Both the position numbers and the translations under genes were made by a program. A DNA stretch of 64,000 nucleotides, from NCBI RefSeq assembly GCF_958298935.1, contig NC_084932.1, forward strand, positions 7,977,501-8,041,500, read 5' to 3'. The notes under the pieces were generated by a model that did no database searches, was not told the origin of the DNA, and saw nothing but the letters and a program-made list of their open reading frames with translations. Shown here piece by piece: positions 56,340-64,000 of this stretch (position 1 is the first letter of the stretch; the number at the start of each line of letters is the position of its first letter). The stretch comes from Phragmites australis (lineage: Eukaryota > Streptophyta > Magnoliopsida > Poales > Poaceae).

Positions 56340-56580
56340 GTGTCCTCACGGGTCCCGATCAGTCACTCCGAACACCCCTCGAGTCCTAACCACTCACTCG
56401 GGGTCCTGACCAGTCACTCCGACCACCCCTCGGTTCCCGACCACTCACTCCAAACACTCACTCATTGTCCGTCCAGTCACTCCGACCATCCATTCATTGT
56501 CCGACCAGTCACTCCGCCCACCTTCTCGGATCCGACCACTTAGTCGAAGTCATCCACCTTCTTGGATCTGACCACCATAG
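56340..56580. repeat. Short tandem repeats in the element D leader
   Basis: CCAGTCACTCCGACCACCC / CCACTCACTC phrases recur about every 20 and 40 bases. An AG microsatellite (56605-56620) and a purine tract (56728-56790) follow. They are untranslated leader sequence between PBS and gag. Confidence 0.7.
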
Positions 56581-57161
56581 CCGAAACATAGGTAGCCAGA
56601 GTTCAGAGAGAGAGAGAGAGAGTTTTGACCTTTATACCCCTACTCTTCGAAAAAAAAAAGTTTGCGACCCACATGCCTCACTGGTCTTAGAAAAGGCAGT
56701 AGAAGAGTTTTGAGTTTGTGTCACATTTGGAAAAAAAATAAAGAAAAGAAAAGAAAGAAAGAAGCAAAGAAAAAAAGAAGAGAAGAAGCAAAGAGCGTAT
56801 GTTATAGTTTTCAGTTTGCTTGAGCTAGTTCTAGGAACGTGTTCGGGCCAGCAACTGTGACGAGTACTGTGGACTTTTATTCAGCTTTGCTAATCTGATT
56901 TCAATTATTGCTATTCCTTGCTACTAAATATTGCCTGTCCAAGCTACACCTTCTCTCGATCAGAACGGTTTCTCCCCTTGCAACTACCTCACTCGCACCC
57001 GATAAGGTGTCACAAACCAGCCACCGGTGGTGCCAACTGCTGTGTATGGTAAGAACACTTGCAAGAGCGTGGTAAGACGCTTGAGAGTGTATGACTCCAC
57101 CTTCACCACCTAGTAGTCAATAGGGATAATATCTTTTGTTATCTTCTATCTACTACTAACC

Positions 57162-58500
57162 ATGGCAGGTGAAACATCGGATGCGAAAGAGTGTGTTTTG
57201 AGAGAAGAACTCACAATGTTGTTGGATGATCATCGGTAAACTATTAGTAACGACATTGAAAAGAAGCTTATGGCAACCAATACCGCATTGCAACGACTCA
57301 ATGAAAGAATTGCAATACTCAATACATGCTTTGATCGATTGGTTAATCTTCCAACGAACAATGGTCGATTGGATCCTCATGTTGCAGCTCATGAACAAGA
57401 GGAGTCCGTCGCGGATGAAGAAATTTTGAGGCAAGAACGTGAAGCCTTTGTTGCACGACAACGGAATCAATTGAACTTCAACCATCAAGGTATGAGAGGA
57501 AATGATTTTCAGCAACATAACCCATGTGTTAATGATGATCCTTTTGCTAAGGTTAAGTTTACTATACCATCTTTTGCGGGTGCTTATGATGCTGAAAAGT
57601 ATTTAGTTTGGAAGATGACGGTCGAACAAAAGTTTAATGCTCATTTGGTTCCTGAAGTGCATAGAGTTAGGAAAGCCACTAGTGAATTTAAAGATTTTGC
57701 AATCATCTGGTGGAATAGAGTTTGCATCGATGGATTAGCGCCTATGACATGGAATGCTTTAAAGGTTGCTATGCGTAACAGATTTATTCCACCCTCTTTT
57801 AAACATGATTTGCGTAAGAAATTGTAGCGCTTAAACCAAGGTGATAGATCCGTAGAAGAATATTATCCAGAGCTACAAATTAGTATGTTGCGTTGTGATA
57901 TTATTGAGGATGAAGAGGCTGCAATGGCACGCTTTTATGGATGGTTAAGGCGTGAAATTTAGGATATAGTTGATTACAAAGAATACGATAGTGTTCCTAG
58001 ATTGTTCCAACTTGCGTTTGGCAGAAAAAGAATTGCAGGGACGACAACAGAGGCCAAGGAACAATTTTGGAAGCTCGACTTCTTCAAAATCAATGCAGGG
58101 TCAAGAACAAATAGCCCCACGTTCAGCTTCAAGGTCTGGTGCCCCCTTCTCGAGTAGGGCGCGTTCAGCAGTACCCTCAACACCGTCACACGCTCTTGAG
58201 GTAAGCAAATCCGTAAGTGTGTAGGATCCAGCCAAGAGCTCTTCTTCGGTTGCCTCTACAGGCTGATCGACTGGGATTGTATGCCACCGATGCAAGGGAA
58301 TGTGCCACATCATGAAGGATTGCCCAAGTCAGTGAGCATACATTGCAATAGAGGATGGTGGATATGTAAGTGCTAGTGATGTTGAGGATGAATATGCTCT
58401 TGCAGCTAACCTTGCAGGTAAAGAGGGCGAACTCGAGACAGATATCGACCATGAGGAAGAATTGAGTGCAGCTGCTACAGAGAATTATAGAACACTCATT
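57162..58500 (+). pseudogene. Element D gag
   Basis: It starts MAGETSDAKECVLREELTML. The capsid region has KFTIPSFAGAYDAEKYLVWK, KATSEFKDFAIIWWNRV and GDRSVEEYYPELQISMLRCD. The zinc knuckle CHRCKGMCHIMKDC keeps the C-x2-C-x4-H-x4-C spacing. Stops interrupt it (TAA ~57237, TAG ~57825, TAG ~57959, TAG ~58222, TGA ~58264, TGA ~58333), and one frameshift lies near 57990. Confidence 0.9.
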
Positions 58501-58509
58501 GTGCAGTGA

Positions 58510-58953
58510 GTGTTAAGTACTCAAATAGAGCAAGCGAAACAGTTACAATGCCATAATCTATTTCAGATGTTCCTCATAGACAAGGACTTTCGTGTTCGAG
58601 TAATTATTGATGGAGGAAGCTGCAACAATTTGGTAAGTTCAGAATTGATCAAGAAACTTTCCTTGCCGACAAGAACACCTCCTCATCCATACCACATTCA
58701 GTGGTTCAACAATAGCAGTAAGGTGAAGGTAATGCAAACAACTAGGGTACTTTTTTCTATTGGTTCATACTATGATTGTGTTGATTTCGATGTAGTTCCC
58801 ATGCAAGCATGCTCTCTTTTGCTAGGACGACCATGGGAGTTTGATAATGATGCAACACATCATGGTAGAAGTAATAAGTACACTCTTATGCATAAAGGAA
58901 AGAAAATAACTTTTCTACCTTTAACCCCTGCTGAAATTGTGAAATGTGAATAA
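58510..58953 (+). pseudogene. Element D aspartic protease
   Basis: The catalytic site appears as VIIDGGSCNNLVSSELIKKL, with D-G-G-S instead of the usual D-[ST]-G, as in a set of plant gypsy elements. The second landmark is ACSLLLGRPWEFDNDATHHG. The frame ends at TAA (58951). Confidence 0.88.
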
Positions 58954-59092
58954 GAGATAGCTGAAAATAAGAAAAAAAGAGCTTGACAATGAATATGAAA
59001 ATCAGCAAGTAGCGGAAAAAGTTTTTTCACCCAAAAAGGAGAAATCAACAACAACTTCTAAGACCGATGTAATTAAACTGAAAGGGTGTGTT

Positions 59093-60052
59093 ATGCTCGC
59101 CACTAAATCTGACCTTGCTGAAATTTGTGATAATGAGCTACCATGCTATGCTTTGATAAGCAAAGATGCTTTAGTTTCACTTAAAGATATATCTACCTCT
59201 TTGCCTCCTGTTGTTGCTAACCTTTTGCAGGAGTTTATGGATGTATTTCCAGCTGAGATACCCTCGGGATTACCACCTATTCGAGGGATTGAGCATCAAA
59301 TTGATTTGATTCTGGGAGCAACTTTGCCAAACCGTGCTGCATATAGGACTAATCCGAAAGAGACTAAGGAAATTCAGCGACAAGTCCAATACCTTTTGGA
59401 CCGCGGGTATGTACGAGAAAGTCTTAGCCCTTGTACTGTTCCTGTTCTTTTGGTTCCTAAGAAAGATGGTAGTTGACGTATGTGTGTTGATTGTAGAGCC
59501 ATCAATAATATTACTATTAGATATCGTCACCCTATCCCTAAGTTATATGACATGCTTGATGAATTAAGTGGTTCTATAATTTTCACTAAAATTGACTTGC
59601 GAAGCGGATACCACCAGATTAGAATGAAACTTGGAGATGAATGGAAGACTGCATTTAAAACTAAGTTTGGTTTGTATGAATGGTTAGTAATGCCTTTTGG
59701 GTTAACTAATGCACCTAGTACTTTCATGCGATTGATGAACGAAGTTTTACGCGCTTTCATTGGAAGATTTGTGGTGGTTTATTTTGATGATATCTTGATT
59801 TACAGCAAGTCACAAGAATAATACTTTGATCATTTATGTGCTGTTTTTAATGCTTTAAGAGATGCACGTTTGTTCGGTAACCTCAAAAAGTGCACCTTTT
59901 GCACGGATCGAGTTTCTTTTCTTAGCTATGTTGTTACTCCACAGGGAATAGAGGTGGATGAAGCAAAAATCGAAGCCATAAAGAGCTGGCCGACCCCTGA
60001 GACTGTTACTCAAGTAAGAAGCTTTCATGGTCTTGCGGGTTTCTATCGATGA
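59093..60052 (+). pseudogene. Element D reverse transcriptase
   Basis: LQEFMDVFPAEIPSGLPPIR, VRESLSPCTVPVLLVPKKDG, a TGA at ~59475, [60 protein letters not shown] and the catalytic [13 protein letters not shown] are in order, all in one frame. The thumb region continues with SYVVTPQGIEVDEAKIEAIK and VRSFHGLAGFYR, ending at a TGA where Arg or Trp is expected. Confidence 0.92.
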
Positions 60053-60532
60053 TTTGTGCGGGATTTCAGCATCATTGCTGCTCCATTAAACGAGTTGACA
60101 AAGAAAGGAGTAATTTTCAAATGGGGACCTACATAAGAAAAAGCATTCAAGTTGTTGAAAGAAAAACTTACCCATGCTCCATTGCTCCAACTCCTTGATT
60201 TTGGTAAGACCTTTGAACTAGAATGTGATGCTAGTGGGATTGGAATTAGAGGTACACTAATTCAAGAAGGTAAACCTGTTGCTTATTTTAGCAAGAAATT
60301 AAGTGGGCCAAGTCTGAATTATTCCACTTATGATAAATAATTGTATGCTTTAGTTCGTGTTCTTGAAACTTCGCAACATTATCTATGGTCCAAAGAATTT
60401 GTTATACATTCTGATCATGAATCGCTGAAATATATTAGAAGTCAAGCTAAACTGAATAAATGACATGCTAAATGGATAGGATTTATTGAGTCATTTCCAT
60501 ATGTCATAAAACATAAGAAAGGAAAAGACAAT
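60053..60532 (+). pseudogene. Element D RNase H
   Basis: KTFELECDASGIGIRGTLIQ carries the first catalytic Asp, followed by GKPVAYFSKKLSG, [21 protein letters not shown] (Glu expected at the stop) and [16 protein letters not shown]. Stops occur at ~60134, 60338 and 60461. Confidence 0.88.
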
Positions 60533-61938
60533 GTGATTGCTGATGCGCTTTCTAGGCATTATACCATGTTATCTCAACTTCATCATAAGATTTTTGGTTT
60601 AGAGACCATTAAGGACTTATATGCTGCTGATTTAGACTTTAAAGAAGTGCTTGAACATTGTACAGAAGGAAAAGCATGGAATAAATATGTGTTGAATGAC
60701 GGATTGCTCTATCATGCTAACAAGCTATGCATTCCAGCTAGCTCTGTTCGTCTTTTGTTGTTGCAGGAGGAGCATAAAGGAGGATTGATGGCACATTTTG
60801 GAGCAAAGAAGACTGAAGATGTGTTAGCTGCTCATTTCTTTTGGCCAAAGATGAGACATGACGTCGAGCGCTACGTGTCACGTTGTAGCACTTGCAATAA
60901 AGCTAAGTCTCGCTTAAATCCACATGGCCTTTACATGCCTCTTTCTGTTCCTAGTGTACCTTGGGAGGATATTTCTATAGATTTTGTTTTAGGATTGCCT
61001 AAGACAATGAGGGAGAGGGATAGCATATTTGTAGTTGTGGATCGATTCTCTAAAATGGCACATTTATACATTGTCACAAGAGCGATGATGCTACAAACAT
61101 AGCTGATTTGTTTTCAGGAAAATTGTTCGACTACATGGAGTGCTTAATAATATTGTCTCGGATCGTGATACAAAGTTTTTGAGTCACTTTTGGAGATCAC
61201 TTTGGAATAAATTGGGGACACAGTTGATGTTTTCTACTATGTGTCATCCCCAAACTGATGGTCAAACAGAGGTCGTCAACCGTACGTTATCGACCATGTT
61301 GCGGGCAGTTCTAAAGAGGAATTTGAGGATGTGGGAAGAGTGTTTACCACATATTGAATTTGCTTACAATAGGTCAGTACACTCCATCACCAAGGTAAGT
61401 CCGTTCCAGGTAGTGTATGGATTTAATCCCCGTGCTCCTATTAATTTACTACCTTTGCCTACTTGTGAAAGACTTAATTTAGATACTAAGAAACATGCTG
61501 AGTTTATTCTTAAGTTGCATGACACAACTCAAAAGAATATAGGGAGCATGACTGAAAAGTATAAGATTGTTGGAAGTAAAGGTAGGAAGGAAATAAAATT
61601 TGAACTGGGTAATTTAGTTTGGTTGCATTTGAGGAAGGATAGGTTTCCAGAACTAAAAAAAATCAAAGTTGATGTCTAGAGCTGATGGACCATTTAAGAT
61701 AATTAAGAAAATCAATGACAATGCATACAAATTGGACCTACCTGCAGATTTTGGGGTTAGTCCCACATTTAACATTTCAGATTTGAAGTCATATTTGGGA
61801 GAAGAAGATGAGCTTGAGTCGAGGATGACTCCAATTCAAGAGGGGGAGGATGATGAGCCCATGGCTCCTTCAGATACAATCAATACCCTCAATAATCCTC
61901 AAATCATACAAGGTCCAATTACAAGAGCATGTGCATGA
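60533..61938 (+). pseudogene. Element D integrase, extending into the 3' LTR
   Basis: The zinc-binding region [20 protein letters not shown] ... [15 protein letters not shown] is an H2C2 finger. Core: [20 protein letters not shown] (Asp), a frameshift near 61100, [20 protein letters not shown] (Asp), and [19 protein letters not shown] (Glu). C-terminal: DGPFKIIKKINDNAYKLDLP and VSPTFNISDLKSYLGEEDEL. The last ~29 codons (61851-61938) lie inside the 3' LTR and end IIQGPITRACA. Confidence 0.9.
61837..61850 (+). promoter_or_regulatory. Element D polypurine tract
   Basis: AAGAGGGGGAGGA directly precedes the 3' LTR and is itself coding in the integrase frame. Confidence 0.8.
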
Positions 61939-62772
61939 CAATTAGACCACCAGGTGAACTCGTTCCTTACTGTTCATGTTTCCTTGGATGGATTACTACT
62001 AAATTCTTGTGATGTTTTATTGCATAGGAACGTGGGAGAAGCACCATAACCTTACTCGGATGCCACTCCTCGAAGGCCAAGTCTACTCGGACTCAAGGCT
62101 GAGCTCTAGTCATGGCCGTGGTCATGGTTGTGGTCGAAGTCGTGGTCGAAGTCGAGTTACAGGATAGCACGTCAGTAAAACGGGCATAACTCTCTCATAC
62201 GAAGTCCGTTTTAGGTAATCTTGGACATTCTGGAAAGCTTACGATGAGCCCTTTCCAATGGATATGAGCTTGACCAAATATTCCTTATAGTTTGGTCAGA
62301 GTCAAAGGAATAAGGTGCTGCATCACCGTTTTGAACCCTGCCGGGTTTTGTAATCGTGTTGGAGTCAGAGTCCAAGTTGTGCACGCCTCTCTCCACGGTT
62401 CCACAACCCTAGGTCGACTATATATATACAGTAGCCATCATAGTTTAGACTTGGGTTTAGCTTAGATTATTCTGTTTATTACAGTTTCACCATTTATCAG
62501 TTTGTTGAACCCCAAACTCAAGTGCTTCATTGGTAATTAGCAATATTCAGATTGCATATACCTATTTTTGCTTGTGTTCTCGATTCGCTTGCAGGAAAAG
62601 CCTTCTTGGCGAGGTCAACCGCGTCTTGGCACGGTTGATAACCACGGAGTAGTTGTGTAGTGGTTGCGAGGGTTCTTGATCTGTTCGGATCGAAGCCTTT
62701 GGATCATCAATGTCGAAACTCCACTAATCGACTTATCATATTACCTTCGAAAGATCAGGCAAATACGCATCA
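61851..62772 (+). repeat. Element D, 3' LTR
   Basis: 922 bp, TGATGAGCCC...ACGCATCA. It is followed by the CTTAG target duplication. Confidence 0.92.
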
Positions 62773-62777
62773 CTTAG

Positions 62778-63589
62778 TATATCGATTAGACACCTGGCTG
62801 GCATTTGTTGGTGTACCAGGACCTAATTGATGGACCATGCTTCGTAGTGATCTCCTAGTGACACACCACTGGCGTGTGTTAAGTGTTTGCGCAACACGAC
62901 AACATGGATATTATGACTCGTGGCTATAAGTTGGACAACCTCTGCAGAGTGTAAAACTGTTATAACAGCCGTGCCCATGGTTTTGGGAGACTTAGATCCT
63001 CACATGATTAGTTGGTCATGGTAAAGGTTTGGCTATAGGTTGGTGATACGGGTGATGGTTGGATAGTTATGGTTTGTAAGGTGGTTAGCCTTGGGTAATG
63101 TCTAGTTGTTGGGTTATATTCACTTAATAACTACTTAATGCTTTTGAATTACATTACTATTTTCTTTACTCACATTTACGCAAATGTACCATGTGTTAGC
63201 CTATTCTTGTTGTAAGCCTACATATCATTATCTTTCCCACACTTGCTCAGTACTCTATGTGCTTACCCTTGCTATCTCCCCCAATACATATGTTGCTCAG
63301 TGGAAGACTTCCAAGACTTTCAAGATGACAACTTGGTGTACTAGGAGTGTGTTCCTAGTCGGTGCCTGTGGAGTCGTGTGGTCGCCGATGCTTTTGTTCC
63401 ACTGCCGTCATTTAGTTGCTGTCATTTAGCTAATAGGTTGTTTAGGTGAAGTCTTTAATGTAAGAGTTAAATGGTTGTAACTTAGAAGTATTGCTTTTTT
63501 TACTTCACTTGTGATGTCCTTATATGCGTTGAACTTTTTGGGCACACATAAGCCGCACTTGGTTTTGTTCGTTAAAACCGGGTGTGACA
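62778..63589 (+). repeat. Element C, 3' LTR, right part
   Basis: It continues the C LTR after element D (from TATATCGATTAGACACCTGG to GGGTGTGACA) and matches 46606-47418 of the 5' LTR closely. Confidence 0.88.
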
Positions 63590-64000
63590 CCCTACTAGTT
63601 CTTAAATGAAAGGCCCATAATTATTAGCATCTTACTCTTAACTACTTCCATATCTGTCTCTTCAAGGAAGTCGAACTTCTCTAATATCTTGGGCCACGAC
63701 ATGTCGTTCCTGATCAAATCATGAACCACGTGCGTATCACCTCATTCGCCAGTCTACAATCTGTAGCTGATGGGCATGTGATACTTAACAACAATCCCAA
63801 AAACTGACTTGTATGGCCCCAGAACTCTCTCTGGTGCAGTTGGCTCCCTTGCTAGTGAAACCTTCATGATCACAAATCGTCTACTAGGCATCTTGGAGGG
63901 ACCTCAGACACGATGCCACTCCAGGGATTGCTCATTATCGTGACCCTCTGGAGCATCAAGCATCTGCGCATAAGTGAAAAAACTATTAGGAACCTATATG
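63590..64000 (-). pseudogene. CACTA transposon-associated protein, upstream part
   Basis: The minus strand reads AREPTAPERVLGPYKSVFGI, VVKYHMPISYRL, VVHDLIRNDMSWPKILEKFD and VVKSKMLIIMGLSFKN up to the element C boundary. This is the part of the same protein just before the segment that resumes at 45447. Stops (e.g. after HRV near 63905) and a TAG pair at the junction show decay. It continues beyond the window. Confidence 0.65.

Larger units (their letters stand above)
55107..62772 (+). mobile_element. Element D: Ty3-gypsy element nested in the C LTR
   Basis: 7666 bp, flanked by CTTAG at 55102-55106 and 62773-62777. The LTRs (55107-56036 and 61851-62772) begin TGATGAGCCCATGGCTC and end CGCATCA or TGCATCA. 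PBS, gag, protease, RT, RNase H, integrase and polypurine tract follow in standard order in what was essentially one long polyprotein frame. The integrase frame runs into the 3' LTR. No chromodomain of the Tekay type was seen; clade assignment (CRM-like chromovirus or relative) is tentative. Many nonsense codons make it non-functional. Confidence 0.92.
45448..63589 (+). mobile_element. Element C: Tekay/Del-like Ty3-gypsy chromovirus
   Basis: The LTRs begin TGTAACACCTTGATTTTC and end GGGTGTGACA. The 5' LTR is followed by a tRNA-Met-type PBS. Internal order: extra ORF (47587-48385), gag, protease, RT, RNase H, integrase and degenerate chromodomain, then the polypurine tract. Flanks CCCTT (left) and CCCTA (right) are a target duplication with one change, and joining them restores the CACTA protein reading (FKN-x-x-GTLNRTY). 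The 3' LTR is split by element D. All genes have stops or frameshifts. Confidence 0.85.
41477..64000 (-). mobile_element. CACTA (En/Spm) transposon, running off the right edge
   Basis: The left terminus is CACTACTATAGAAACCCC, preceded by TCA as a candidate 3-bp target duplication. Its genes read on the minus strand: a Ulp1-like peptidase gene near the left end and a transposon-associated protein whose N-terminal part reappears at 63590-64000. Gypsy element C (45448-63589) sits inside it. The right terminus and transposase lie outside the window or are absent. Confidence 0.75.

Overview
This is plant nuclear DNA, almost certainly from a grass. It has one intact intron-containing photosynthesis gene with GC-rich, monocot-style codon use. 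Most of the rest is LTR retrotransposons, with DNA transposons and a LINE, inserted into one another. There are no bacterial-type operons, CRISPR arrays, rRNA genes or tRNA genes that I could recognise.

Left part (1-9.7 kb). The only clearly intact host gene is a five-exon minus-strand LHCB5 (CP26, minor chlorophyll a/b antenna protein of photosystem II) at 3695-5372. To its left are a solitary exon of the nascent-polypeptide-associated complex beta subunit (NACbeta/BTF3) and, next to it on the other strand, a short reading frame starting like a chloroplast transit peptide; both look like gene fragments. To its right are a possible terminal exon of an unrecognised gene, an LTR-like block and a small MITE.

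Middle part (9.7-41.5 kb). A short-LTR element (E, 9685-12542) carries a GC-rich gene-like segment and was itself hit by a non-autonomous hAT element with a perfect 8-bp target duplication. Two related non-autonomous Ty3/gypsy-type elements follow in opposite orientations: A (12806-19968, minus) and B (30127-39599, plus). Both lack recognisable pol, hold large 110-bp tandem arrays, and carry a conserved small reading frame antisense to LTR transcription, the layout known from Grande/Tat-type elements. Between them are a 2.66-kb solo LTR with a perfect 5-bp target duplication, and a LINE split by a Copia-type LTR (itself split by a gypsy LTR) and by element B. Fragments of a Copia reverse transcriptase and of another gypsy LTR/leader/gag follow.

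Right part (41.5-64 kb). A CACTA (En/Spm) transposon begins at 41477 and runs off the window. It encodes, on the minus strand, a broken Ulp1-like peptidase and a transposon-associated protein. The latter is interrupted by a Tekay/Del-like chromovirus C (45448-63589), whose 3' LTR is interrupted by a second gypsy element D (55107-62772, target duplication CTTAG). C and D keep gag, protease, reverse transcriptase, RNase H and integrase regions in the usual Ty3/gypsy order, but both are full of stops and frameshifts. C also has an extra reading frame between its 5' LTR and gag whose N-terminus closely resembles the histone H3 tail around lysine 9; this is the most interesting single observation here.

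The inferred order of events is CACTA first, then C into the CACTA gene, then D into the C LTR; and, separately, LINE first, then the Copia LTR and element B into it. All element boundaries were read by eye from terminal repeats and target duplications. Family names rest on recalled protein motifs, not on database searches.
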